Shown here: piece by piece, positions 1-7,261 of the stretch
How the letters are laid out: each line of letters begins with the position of its first letter
How positions within the stretch are numbered: position 1 is the stretch's first letter
Source: Prevotellaceae bacterium UBA1716
GTDB taxonomy: Bacteria; Bacteroidota; Bacteroidia; Bacteroidales; Bacteroidaceae
DNA length: 9,188 bases
NCBI GenBank assembly: GCA_002317225.1
Contig: DCIW01000126.1
Coordinates: forward strand, 1 to 9,188
Reading direction: 5' to 3'
The notes under the pieces: generated by a model
What the model was told of the DNA's origin: nothing
The model's input: the letters and a program-made list of their open reading frames with translations, nothing else
The model's database searches: none
Program-made: the position numbers and the translations under genes

Positions 1-87
1 CCTATGTTCGGTGCAGGCGATGAAAATCCTGTTATCACAACTGGTTGGCAGAAAATCATCGACATGACTTGTCTTGATGCAGAATAA
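1..87 (+). CDS. C-terminal end of an unidentified gene (5' truncated by window edge)
   Basis: An open frame runs from the first base of the window to a TAA at 85-87. It gives 28 residues beginning PMFGAGDENPVITTGWQKII and ending DMTCLDAE. There is no start codon context because the gene begins outside the window. The in-frame ATG at position 4 is not a credible start. Codon choice resembles the downstream genes and the strand is the same, so a real gene end is likely. I do not recognise the family from this short tail and do not assign a function. No U-tract terminator follows directly; the next structure is the inverted repeat at 128-239. Confidence 0.55.
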   Translation, partial: PMFGAGDENPVITTGWQKIIDMTCLDAE

Positions 88-127
88 CTGATTGAAGTTT
101 TCTACGTATGTAATTACTATCTGTTTT

Positions 128-239
128 TTAGTGAATAGTGAATAACGAATAGTGAATAATACTTTAAATCGGCTGCGCAAGAATAACCTATTTGCAAAAC
201 CTATTTTAAGTATTTAAGGTATTATTCACTATTCACTAA
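128..239. repeat. Inverted repeat made of GTGAATA heptamers
   Basis: The left part (131-158) is four tandem heptamers: GTGAATA, GTGAATA, ACGAATA, GTGAATA. The right part (223-236) is two inverted copies, TATTCAC TATTCAC. Bases 128-145 (TTAGTGAATAGTGAATAA) are the perfect 18-bp reverse complement of 222-239. A second register, 147-162 against 219-234, gives a perfect 16-bp match. The two pairings compete for the same right arm, so the RNA could form either of two long stems around a loop of 56-76 nt. It fills most of the gap before the TlpA-like gene. It may be a dispersed intergenic repeat, a terminator for the upstream gene or a leader structure; the sequence alone does not decide. I saw no clear TAnnTTTG promoter in this gap. 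Confidence 0.8.
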
Positions 240-293
240 ATCAATAAATTGCAAGATTGAGAAAACTCATTAACTTATATAATTAAAATAACA

Positions 294-1457
294 ATGAAAA
301 ACCTCATTTCTCTTTTCCTTACCATAGCCCTCTGCGGAATTTCTGCAGAGAGCTATGCACAGGCAACCCTCTCGCTCAAGTTGAAGGGACTTGCTGACGG
401 TGCCCAGCTTGAAATCAAGTATGCTGGTACTTACAATAGCGATGAACCTACAATCCAGACTACCACAGTGCAGAAGGGAAAGGCTCAGTTCGAAGTTCCT
501 GCTGATGATCCTCGTGGTTACAGAATATCTGTTCCTAATACTTACGGCGGACTTATCGTAGCCCTTGCAAAGGGTGAGAAGGTAACTGTCACAGCAGACG
601 TTAAGCAAGAAGGTAAAAATGCCGACTTCACAAATGTGGTTGTGAAGGGTTCACCAACCAACGACCTCTACTATGCAAAGCGTCCTGATCGTGATGCTAT
701 GAATGTGGCTTACGAGAAGTATCATTCTGACCATAAGGAGATTCTCGATAAGATGTCAAAGTATAAGCGTGGCGACGATGAGTATAAGGCTCTTGAGGCA
801 TCAGATGAGTATAAGGCTTTTGCGAAGGCTGAGCATGATTTCTTCCAGATGGTTGAGACAACTATGACTGATGCTATCAAAAACAACAGCGACAACTGGA
901 TGGGTCCATTCTTTATGCTCACCAACTACTCTTACCTTACTACTGATGCCAATCTCCCACAGTATCAGGCATTCACTAAGGAAGTGCAGGAGTCATTCTA
1001 TGGTAAGATCGTGGCTGAGCATGTTGTTCCTATGTCTACTGAAGAACCTATGCCTAACTTCACATTCACAGACCATGCTACAGGCAAGAAGATGAACCTC
1101 TACGATATCTGCAAGCAGAACAAGTATGTGCTCATCGACTTCTGGGCATCATGGTGCAAGCCATGTCGTAAGGAAATTCCTAACTTCAAGTCACAGTATG
1201 AGCTCTACAAGGATAAGGGTTTCCAAGTAGTCTCAATCTCTGCTGATGCTAAGGAGGCAGACTGGCTCAAGGCGCTTGCTGAAGAGAATCTTGCATGGCC
1301 TAACGACCGTGATGGCGAACAGGGCATTTGTAAGCTCTTCAAGGTTCAGTTCTACCCAACAGTCTATCTACTTGACAAAGATGCCAAGGTTATCGTGAGC
1401 AACGATGAAGCCCGTGGCGAAAATCTCCAGGCAAAACTTGCTGAATTGTTCAAGTAA
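294..1457 (+). CDS. TlpA-family secreted thiol-disulfide oxidoreductase with N-terminal DUF4369-like domain
   Basis: This is a 387-residue protein. Residues 1-22 form a signal peptide (MKNLISLFLT, then a hydrophobic stretch ending SYAQ), so it acts outside the cytoplasm, in the periplasm or tethered to a membrane. Residues about 24-130 are beta-rich and resemble DUF4369, the usual N-terminal partner of Bacteroidota TlpA proteins. Residues about 135-245 are helical and charged. Residues about 250-387 are a thioredoxin fold with the redox motif FWASWCKPC (Cys288 and Cys291) and the cis-proline loop FYPT (Pro355). The family reduces or exchanges disulfides in exported proteins, and many members receive electrons from DsbD or CcdA; dsbD lies 212 bp downstream. 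A hairpin terminator at 1483-1520 separates the two, so they are probably separate transcripts. The exact substrate cannot be read from sequence. The ATG at 294 is the only start that keeps the signal peptide intact. Confidence 0.9.
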   Translation: MKNLISLFLTIALCGISAESYAQATLSLKLKGLADGAQLEIKYAGTYNSDEPTIQTTTVQKGKAQFEVPADDPRGYRISVPNTYGGLIVALAKGEKVTVTADVKQEGKNADFTNVVVKGSPTNDLYYAKRPDRDAMNVAYEKYHSDHKEILDKMSKYKRGDDEYKALEASDEYKAFAKAEHDFFQMVETTMTDAIKNNSDNWMGPFFMLTNYSYLTTDANLPQYQAFTKEVQESFYGKIVAEHVVPMSTEEPMPNFTFTDHATGKKMNLYDICKQNKYVLIDFWASWCKPCRKEIPNFKSQYELYKDKGFQVVSISADAKEADWLKALAEENLAWPNDRDGEQGICKLFKVQFYPTVYLLDKDAKVIVSNDEARGENLQAKLAELFK

Positions 1458-1482
1458 TTAGTTGATAAATATTATTGTAATG

Positions 1483-1520
1483 GGGGGTGCTTGTGAAAGC
1501 GCTCCCTATCGTTGTTTTTA
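1483..1520 (+). terminator. Rho-independent terminator after the TlpA-like gene
   Basis: Bases 1483-1490 (GGGGGTGC) pair with 1499-1506 (GCGCTCCC) in an 8-bp stem with two G-T wobbles and an 8-nt loop. A T-rich run follows (1507-1520, TATCGTTGTTTTTA). It starts 26 bp after the stop codon of the TlpA-like gene, as expected for its transcript end. Confidence 0.75.
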
Positions 1521-1609
1521 AATAAATGCAAATAAAAAGAATAAATAGTGGCTTTTTGCTATTGTTTTCTTCTTTTTTAACATTTTTATTGTAGCCTATT
1601 TGCTTATTC

Positions 1610-1641
1610 TTTGCGTATTAAATAAAGAATATGTATCTTTG
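1610..1641 (+). promoter_or_regulatory. Bacteroidota-type promoter for dsbD
   Basis: A -7 element TATCTTTG (1634-1641) fits TAnnTTTG, and a -33 element TTTG (1610-1613) lies 20 bp upstream. The transcript would start near 1646-1649, leaving a leader of about 20 nt before the ATG at 1670. The upstream in-frame ATG at 1631 overlaps the -7 element and so cannot be the usual start. Confidence 0.75.
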
Positions 1642-1669
1642 TGTTCGAAAAAATAAAAACACTATAACT

Positions 1670-3763
1670 ATGAAGAAATTTTTATCGGTTTTATTGGCGT
1701 TCCTTTGTCTTGGGGTGGCAAATGCTCAGTTTGCTAATCCTGTGAAGGTGACAACAAGCATTAAGGAAACAAGTGCTACGGAAGCAGTAATCACATTCCA
1801 CGCTACAATTGATGGCGGTTGGCACATGTACTCAACTCAGGTGGTTCCTGATGGTCCTACTCCATGTACGTTGAATGTGGAGAAGATTTCGGGTGCAAAA
1901 CTCGATGGTGCCCTCAAACCTGTAGGCACTCCAATCAAGCATTATGAAGATATGTTTGAGGCTGATGTGTACTATTTTGAGAAGTCTGCCACATTCACCC
2001 AGAAACTTAAACTTACTGGTGGCAAGTACGAAGTGGCTGGTTATATGGAATACGGTGCTTGCAACGATCAGAACTGTATTCCTCCTACATCGGTAGATTT
2101 TGATTTTAAGGGGGAAGTGGCTCCTCAGAAGGAAGAAGCAAAGGCTGATGATAAAGCAGAAGAACCAAAAGCAGAGGAGGAAGCTGCTGAAGAGGAGACT
2201 GAAGAGGCAGCAGATAGCGTAGCTGCTGATACTGCCGCTGTAGTTTCTGCTGCTCCTGCCGATGGTCTTTGGACTCCAGTAATTGACAAACTCCAGGCAC
2301 TTGATGAAGGTGGCAATTCGAATGCTACTGACAACCCTCTCTGGTATATCTTCATCCTTGGTTTCTTAGGAGGTTTGCTTGCTCTCGTGACTCCTTGTGT
2401 ATGGCCAATCATACCAATGACAGTAAGTTTTTTCATGAAGAAGGGAACTACAAAGAAGAGTACTGAAGCAGAGAAGGCTGCTGCAAGAAAGAAAGGTATC
2501 CGTGATGCTATCCTTTATGGTTTGAGCATTGTGGTGATTTATGTAGGACTTGGTTTGCTGGTAACAGGATTTTTTGGTGCAAGTGCATTGAATAGTCTTG
2601 CCACAAACGCCTATTTCAATATCTTCTTCTTCTTGATGCTTCTTGTCTTTGGTGCAAGTTTCATTGGAGGTTTTGAAATCACTCTCCCTTCTAAGTGGAC
2701 AAACGCAGTGGATAGCAAGGCAAACTCAACTACAGGTTTGCTCTCTATCTTCTTGATGGCATTCACTCTCGTACTCGTAAGTTTCTCATGCACAGGTCCT
2801 ATCATCGGTTTCCTTCTTGTGGAAATGGTTACAAGCAATATCGTTGGTCCTGTGGTTGGTATGCTCGGTTTTGCGATAGCACTCGCACTTCCATTCACAC
2901 TCTTCGCACTTTTCCCAACAATGTTGAAGTCTGCTCCAAAGAGCGGAAACTGGATGAATGTGGTGAAGGTGGTGCTTGGTTTCGTAGAATTGGCATTCTC
3001 GCTTAAGTTCCTTTCTGTTGCAGACCTTTGTGAGGGTTGGGGCATTCTCGACCGTGAGACTTTCCTCGCTCTCTGGATTGCACTCTTCGCAATTCTTGGT
3101 GCTTATCTTATCGGTTGGATTCGTTTCCCACACGATGAGGATGAATACGATGAAGAAGGTAATGTGATTGTAAATCAGAAGACAAGCGTGCCTCGTTTCT
3201 TCATGGCACTCTTCTCGTTTGCATTCGCTATTTATATGGTTCCTGGACTTTGGGGTGCTCCACTCAAGGCAGTAAGTGCATTTGCTCCACCAATGAAGAC
3301 TCAGGACTTCAATCTTGCAGAAGAACTCGAGGTTAAGCCTATGTTCACTGACTATGAAGAGGGTATGAAGTATGCTGCAGACCACAATATGCCGGTTATG
3401 ATTGACTTCACTGGTTATGGTTGTGTGAACTGCCGTAAGATGGAAGCAGCGGTGTTTACTGATCAGACTGTTGCTGAAATCATGACTAAGGACTATGTCC
3501 TCATCCAACTTTATGTGGATGAGAAGACTAAGTTGGCAGAACCAATCGAGGTGGTTGATAATGGCACTCCTCGCAAGCTCCGCACTATCGGTGATAAGTG
3601 GAGTTATTTGCAGTCGAGCAAGTTTGGTGCTACTGCCCAGCCATTCTATGTTCTCCTTGATAATGAAGGCAATCCGCTCGAGAAGTCATACTCTTACAAG
3701 GAAGATATCGATGAGTATTTGAAGTGGTTGCGTTCTGGTTTGAATACTTATAAGAATAATTAG
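1670..3763 (+). CDS. dsbD: Thiol:disulfide interchange protein DsbD (protein-disulfide reductase)
   Basis: This 697-residue inner-membrane protein carries electrons from cytoplasmic thioredoxin to periplasmic thiol proteins. All three modules are visible. After a signal peptide (MKKFLSVLLAFLCLGVANAQ), residues about 20-150 form the alpha domain with the pair Cys131 and Cys136 in YGACNDQNC. Residues about 151-199 are a Glu/Ala-rich low-complexity linker. Residues about 220-535 form the membrane beta domain, with Cys243 in TPCVWPIIP and Cys374 in SFSCTGP, the pair that crosses the membrane. Residues about 555-697 form a thioredoxin-like gamma domain with CVNC (Cys585, Cys588). All six redox cysteines are present. 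An acidic loop (HDEDEYDEEG) precedes the last membrane helix. The start is placed at 1670, not 1631, because of the promoter and the signal peptide. The likely partner is the TlpA-like protein upstream; cyuA follows at 32 bp. Confidence 0.95.
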   Translation: MKKFLSVLLAFLCLGVANAQFANPVKVTTSIKETSATEAVITFHATIDGGWHMYSTQVVPDGPTPCTLNVEKISGAKLDGALKPVGTPIKHYEDMFEADVYYFEKSATFTQKLKLTGGKYEVAGYMEYGACNDQNCIPPTSVDFDFKGEVAPQKEEAKADDKAEEPKAEEEAAEEETEEAADSVAADTAAVVSAAPADGLWTPVIDKLQALDEGGNSNATDNPLWYIFILGFLGGLLALVTPCVWPIIPMTVSFFMKKGTTKKSTEAEKAAARKKGIRDAILYGLSIVVIYVGLGLLVTGFFGASALNSLATNAYFNIFFFLMLLVFGASFIGGFEITLPSKWTNAVDSKANSTTGLLSIFLMAFTLVLVSFSCTGPIIGFLLVEMVTSNIVGPVVGMLGFAIALALPFTLFALFPTMLKSAPKSGNWMNVVKVVLGFVELAFSLKFLSVADLCEGWGILDRETFLALWIALFAILGAYLIGWIRFPHDEDEYDEEGNVIVNQKTSVPRFFMALFSFAFAIYMVPGLWGAPLKAVSAFAPPMKTQDFNLAEELEVKPMFTDYEEGMKYAADHNMPVMIDFTGYGCVNCRKMEAAVFTDQTVAEIMTKDYVLIQLYVDEKTKLAEPIEVVDNGTPRKLRTIGDKWSYLQSSKFGATAQPFYVLLDNEGNPLEKSYSYKEDIDEYLKWLRSGLNTYKNN

Positions 3764-3786
3764 TGAAGGTTCTTCACTCTTCACTA
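3761..3786. repeat. Small AGTGAAG/CTTCACT hairpin overlapping the dsbD stop codon
   Basis: AGTGAAG (3762-3768) pairs with CTTCACT (3772-3778) around a 3-nt loop. TAGTGAAG (3761-3768) can instead pair with CTTCACTA (3779-3786). The 5' arm includes the dsbD TAG stop. The right half, TTCACTCTTCACTA (3773-3786), differs by one base from the right arm of the 128-239 repeat (TTCACTATTCACTA, 225-238), so the two may belong to one repeat family. No U-tract follows, so read-through into cyuA is likely. Confidence 0.6.
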
Positions 3787-3795
3787 TATAAAAAT

Positions 3796-5076
3796 ATGGA
3801 ACAGTCTCTTCGTGAAAACATAATTGCACTCGTAAAGAGCGAAGTAGTACCTGCGGTAGGTTGTACAGAACCAATTGCAGTTGCTCTTTGCGTGGCTAAG
3901 GCATCAGAAACTCTCGGTTGCCTGCCTGAAAAGATTACCGCATGCCTCTCTGCCAATATACTGAAGAATGCAATGGGAGTCGGAATCCCAGGAACAGGAA
4001 TGATTGGTCTTCCTATTGCTATTGCTCTCGGTGCTTCGGTGGGAAAGAGCGAGTATGAACTCGAAGTGCTGAAGGATGTGACTCCTGATGCTGTAGAGGC
4101 GGGTAAGAAATATATTGCTGAGAAACGCATAAATGTGCAACTCAAATCAGATTCTCCAGACAAACTCTACATAGAGATTCATGCTGAGGCTGCTGGTAAT
4201 AAGGCAATTGCTGTCATTAGTGGTGGTCATAAGAATTTCGTGAAGATACAAAAGGGTGATGATGTGCTTTTTGAAAAGCAAACTTCATCTGCTTCAGAGA
4301 CTGAGACAAACGATGATTGGCTCACTCTTGAGAAGGTTTATGAATTTGCCACTACTGCACCACTTGATGAGATTGAGTTTATCAACGAAGCTCGCAAACT
4401 GAACGAGAATGCTGCAGAACAGTCGCTTCATGGCAATTATGGTCATTCGCTTGGTAAGGCGTTGAGTCGTCCGCTCGGAAAGGGTATTATGGGCGATACG
4501 ATTTTCTCTCATATCTTGAGTTCAACTGCTTGTGCTTGCGATGCTCGTATGGCAGGTGCTATGATTCCGGTGATGAGCAACTCGGGTAGTGGTAATCAGG
4601 GCATTTGTGCTACGCTTCCTGTGGTGAAGTTTGCTGAAGAGAACCATAATACAGATGAAGAACTTACTCGTGCTCTTATGTTGTCGCATCTTACGGCGAT
4701 ATATGTGAAGCAGAGTCTTGGAAAGTTGTCTGCTCTTTGCGGTTGTGTAGTTGCTTCAACAGGTTCGTCATGTGGTATAACTTACCTTATGGGAGGCACT
4801 TACGAACAGGTTACCTATGCTGTGAAGAATATGATTGCCAACCTTACAGGTATGATTTGTGATGGTGCAAAACCTTCATGTGCTTTGAAACTTGCATCTG
4901 GTGTTAGCACTGCGGTTCTTTCTGCCATGCTTGCCATTCAAGGCGAATGTGTCACTTCGGTTGAGGGCATCATCGACGATTGTGTTGATAAGTCCATCCA
5001 TAACCTTACAAAGATAGGTAAGGATGCTATGGATGAGACCGACCGCTGTGTTTTGGAGATAATGACAAGCAAGTAG
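3796..5076 (+). CDS. cyuA: L-cysteine desulfidase CyuA (YhaM/UPF0597, serine dehydratase alpha-like family)
   Basis: This 426-residue cytoplasmic enzyme is predicted to break L-cysteine into pyruvate, sulfide and ammonia using a [4Fe-4S] cluster rather than PLP. The N-terminal motif PAVGCTEPIAVAL holds the conserved Cys23 that is catalytic in characterised relatives. The C-terminal half resembles the L-serine dehydratase alpha fold and is rich in conserved cysteines that could bind the cluster: Cys271 (NQGIC), Cys315/317 (LCGC), Cys326 (SSCG) and Cys355/362 (MICDGAKPSC). Which of these are ligands I cannot tell from sequence alone. Length matches the family (about 430). The start is the ATG at 3796; an upstream in-frame GTG at 3763 shares a base with the dsbD stop and adds 11 residues that look like translated repeat. 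With only 32 bp to dsbD and no promoter seen between, co-transcription is likely. Some relatives are annotated only as UPF0597 or serine dehydratase-like. Confidence 0.9.
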   Translation: MEQSLRENIIALVKSEVVPAVGCTEPIAVALCVAKASETLGCLPEKITACLSANILKNAMGVGIPGTGMIGLPIAIALGASVGKSEYELEVLKDVTPDAVEAGKKYIAEKRINVQLKSDSPDKLYIEIHAEAAGNKAIAVISGGHKNFVKIQKGDDVLFEKQTSSASETETNDDWLTLEKVYEFATTAPLDEIEFINEARKLNENAAEQSLHGNYGHSLGKALSRPLGKGIMGDTIFSHILSSTACACDARMAGAMIPVMSNSGSGNQGICATLPVVKFAEENHNTDEELTRALMLSHLTAIYVKQSLGKLSALCGCVVASTGSSCGITYLMGGTYEQVTYAVKNMIANLTGMICDGAKPSCALKLASGVSTAVLSAMLAIQGECVTSVEGIIDDCVDKSIHNLTKIGKDAMDETDRCVLEIMTSK

Positions 5077-5097
5077 GATAATACCTATTTGGTTTTC

Positions 5098-5128
5098 TTG
5101 GTAGTTTCAAATTAAAGTTGTATTTTTG
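5098..5128 (+). promoter_or_regulatory. Bacteroidota-type promoter for the endonuclease I gene
   Basis: The -7 element TATTTTTG (5121-5128) fits TAnnTTTG, with TTG (5098-5100) 20 bp upstream. Transcription would begin near 5133-5136. That leaves almost no leader for an ATG at 5137, so starts at 5143 or 5149 are favoured. Confidence 0.7.
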
Positions 5129-5148
5129 CATGGAAAATGATAATGACT

Positions 5149-6873
5149 ATGCGAAGATACAACTTCTTTTTTGTGCTGATTAGTGCTCTTGCGGTTTCTT
5201 TAGGAACACAGGCTCAGGCTCCGAAAGGCTATTATAAGTCTATCGATGGCCAGTTTGGTGCAGAACTCAAATCAAGTCTTGGAAGGGCTATTGCTGAACA
5301 TAAAGTGTTCAGTTATAGCGACCTTTGGGATACGTATGAGGTGACAGATGTGGTTCCAGGAACGAAGGACCAAATCCTCGAATACTACTCAGACAAAGTG
5401 ATGTACTACACGAGTCGTGGTACTCAGATTAATCGTGAACATACGGTTCCACAGAGCTGGTGGGGAAAGGGCAACATCTGTGATGCCTATACCGACCTCT
5501 TCAACGTGCTCCCTGCAGAGGCTGCGGTGAATGGACAGAAGAGCAACTATCCGCTTGGTGAAGTGACGGGTACTCCAAAGTTTGATAACGGAGTGACTAA
5601 GATTGGACCTTCGAATAATAGTGGTGGGGCAAACAACGTCTTTGAACCTGCAGATGAGTACAAGGGCGACTTTGCACGTGTATACTTCTATGTGGCAACA
5701 TGTTATGCTGCTGCTCCTTGGACTGCAGAGGCCTATTCGATGATGTCTGCTGCACCAACAATCAAGGAGTGGACCCTCCCAACCTTGCTCGCGTGGAACG
5801 AGTCGGATCCTGTGGATGAACGTGAGATGAAGCGTAATGAGGCTTGCTATTATCTTCAAGGAAACAGGAATCCGTTTGTGGACTATCCCCAACTCGCTCA
5901 ATTCATTTGGGGAGACAAGCAGAACGAACTGTTTGAACTCTCGGACGAACCAATAAATAATCCTTCGCAAACTTATACATTTGTGTTTAAGGCGGGAAGA
6001 CCTTCGTTCTCCGTTCAATATGGCACTACACCTGAAACTGCCCAACCAGTAATGAAGGGTACTGAAGTGACTGTGGCATCAGGTAATGCGATTGCTACCA
6101 TCCATTGGAGGGTGAATGATGGAAAATGGTATGAACTTGCTGCAGATACTGCCAACAATTTTTATTCGCCAAGTCATAAGGTGGTGGTTAATGGTGACAC
6201 AAAGATAGAAGCCTTTACGGAGAAGGAGGATAGGGCGAACTCCGATACTTTGGTTGCATACTATTGTGTTGCAGACAATTCTGACTATTTGCTCTATGAT
6301 GATTTTGCTACCGCTTCGAGTGGAAATAATACAAGCACTTCGGGCGCTTCATCATCTTTGTGGACTAATGTCAACTTTGTGGATAATGAAAATGCTTATT
6401 CGGCAGGAGGAGCAGTGAAGCTCGGTACTGGTTCGAAAGCGGGACATATCACTTCGCGCGAACTTGATTTCGAAGGTGGCAGACTAAAGGTGGAGCTTGA
6501 TGTCAAAGGTTGGTCGAAGATTGAGGGCAAGATTGCTGTCACACTTTCTGATGGGCAGTCGCAGCAATTGGCATATACTGCAACCATAAGTGATGATTTC
6601 GAAACCCTTGTTGCTGGATTTGAGAATGTTCCGTCTCGTCCAACCGTTACTATTGCCACTACGCAGAAACGTGCTTTTGTAGATAATGTGAAGGTGACGG
6701 CAGTGTCAGCAGTTCCAGATGACATATCTACACCTTATTATATATATAAGGGTGGGGAAGTGTGGTACAGTGTGACAGGTTGTCGCATGAGTGGCAGACC
6801 TGACAAGGCTGGCATATACATTGTTAATGGTAAGAAAGTAGTGGTGGAATGGTTGCAGTTCCATTCGCAATAA
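5149..6873 (+). CDS. Secreted endonuclease I family protein with C-terminal accessory and sorting domains
   Basis: This is a 574-residue exported nuclease (numbering from the ATG at 5149). Residues 1-24 are a signal peptide (MRRYNFFFVLISALAVSLGT, then QAQA). Residues about 25-260 match the EndA/NucM beta-beta-alpha-metal family: NREHTVPQSWW (catalytic-type Glu97-His98), DLFNVLPA, VNGQKSNYPLGEV, YKGDFARVYFYVAT and GNRNPFVDYP all occur in family order. Such enzymes cut DNA and often RNA without sequence preference. Residues about 272-375 look like a chitobiase/hexosaminidase C-terminal beta domain (IHWRVNDGKWYEL). Residues about 380-520 look like a beta-sandwich. The last 50 residues (VWYSVTGCRM, then GIYIVNGKKVVV) resemble the C-terminal signal of Bacteroidota type IX secretion, followed by an unusual 8-residue tail EWLQFHSQ. 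Nutrient or phosphate scavenging from extracellular nucleic acid is an inference. In-frame ATGs at 5137 and 5143 are alternative starts; the promoter position argues against 5137. Confidence 0.88.
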   Translation: MRRYNFFFVLISALAVSLGTQAQAPKGYYKSIDGQFGAELKSSLGRAIAEHKVFSYSDLWDTYEVTDVVPGTKDQILEYYSDKVMYYTSRGTQINREHTVPQSWWGKGNICDAYTDLFNVLPAEAAVNGQKSNYPLGEVTGTPKFDNGVTKIGPSNNSGGANNVFEPADEYKGDFARVYFYVATCYAAAPWTAEAYSMMSAAPTIKEWTLPTLLAWNESDPVDEREMKRNEACYYLQGNRNPFVDYPQLAQFIWGDKQNELFELSDEPINNPSQTYTFVFKAGRPSFSVQYGTTPETAQPVMKGTEVTVASGNAIATIHWRVNDGKWYELAADTANNFYSPSHKVVVNGDTKIEAFTEKEDRANSDTLVAYYCVADNSDYLLYDDFATASSGNNTSTSGASSSLWTNVNFVDNENAYSAGGAVKLGTGSKAGHITSRELDFEGGRLKVELDVKGWSKIEGKIAVTLSDGQSQQLAYTATISDDFETLVAGFENVPSRPTVTIATTQKRAFVDNVKVTAVSAVPDDISTPYYIYKGGEVWYSVTGCRMSGRPDKAGIYIVNGKKVVVEWLQFHSQ

Positions 6874-6895
6874 GTAATGAATTAATAAATCAGTT

Positions 6896-6913
6896 TAATA
6901 ATAACAAAAAAAC
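6896..6913 (+). promoter_or_regulatory. A-rich translation leader shared with rpsL
   Basis: The 18-mer TAATAATAACAAAAAAAC lies 13 bp before the DUF3467 start and recurs exactly at 8052-8069, 8 bp before the rpsL start. No Shine-Dalgarno is present at either gene. Unstructured A-rich leaders of this type are typical of strongly translated Bacteroidota genes; the exact identity may be shared ancestry, selection or simple low complexity. Confidence 0.5.
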
Positions 6914-6926
6914 AGCTTAATTAATT

Positions 6927-7250
6927 ATGGCAAACGAAAATCAGAATCAGCTTCAGATCGAATTGAAGCCAGAGATCGCAGGTGGTGTTTACAGTAACCT
7001 CGCACTTCTCACTCACTCAAACAACGAATTTGTAATGGACTTTGTACAAATGCTCCCAGGTATGCCTAAGGCACAGGTTGCAAGTCGTGTCATCATGGCT
7101 CCAGAACACGCAAAGCGCCTTCTCTTCGCTCTTCAGGATAACATCCAGAAGTATGAGGCTCAGTTCGGTCAGATCAAGCTCCAGCAGCCTAACCAGCCAA
7201 AGGAAGGCAGCACTATCGCTCCATTCAACATCAAGAAAGGTGAGGCTTAA
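6927..7250 (+). CDS. DUF3467 family protein
   Basis: This is a 107-residue cytoplasmic protein with no signal peptide or membrane segment. The core YSNLALLTHSNNEFVMDFVQ, then SRVIMAPEHAKRLLFALQDNI and KYEAQFGQI, matches DUF3467, a small family of unknown function. The C-terminal 25 residues are Gln/Pro/Lys-rich and probably flexible. From memory, in many Bacteroidales this gene sits between rpoC and rpsL; here it keeps its place upstream of rpsL, but the gene before it is the secreted nuclease, not rpoC. I see no consensus promoter in the 53 bp ahead of it. Its leader holds the 18-mer at 6896-6913 (TAATAATAACAAAAAAAC), which recurs exactly ahead of rpsL at 8052-8069. A link to RNA polymerase or translation is suggested only by location. 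Confidence 0.9.
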   Translation: MANENQNQLQIELKPEIAGGVYSNLALLTHSNNEFVMDFVQMLPGMPKAQVASRVIMAPEHAKRLLFALQDNIQKYEAQFGQIKLQQPNQPKEGSTIAPFNIKKGEA

Positions 7251-7261
7251 TCCCGTCCTCT

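Noticed and set aside
1631..1669. In-frame ATG 13 codons upstream of the chosen dsbD start
   Set aside because: It overlaps the -7 promoter element and would place charged residues ahead of a clean signal peptide.
2125..2436. Minus-strand frame rich in Ala and Ser inside dsbD
   Set aside because: It is the mirror of the Glu/Ala-rich linker of DsbD; repetitive codons leave the opposite strand open by chance.
2786..3508. 240-codon minus-strand frame inside dsbD
   Set aside because: His/Cys/Glu-rich composition typical of a shadow frame and no recognisable domain; DsbD on the + strand is certain.
3763..3795. GTG start for cyuA overlapping the dsbD stop codon
   Set aside because: The 11 extra residues are translated hairpin repeat; the family's usual N-terminus begins at the ATG at 3796.
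5506..5529. DLFN in the nuclease where E. coli EndA has DMHN
   Set aside because: From memory, Bacteroidota members often vary at this position; the key Glu-His pair is intact, so I do not call the enzyme inactive.
5389..6045. 218-codon minus-strand frame inside the nuclease gene
   Set aside because: No recognisable domain and it lies opposite the conserved nuclease motifs.
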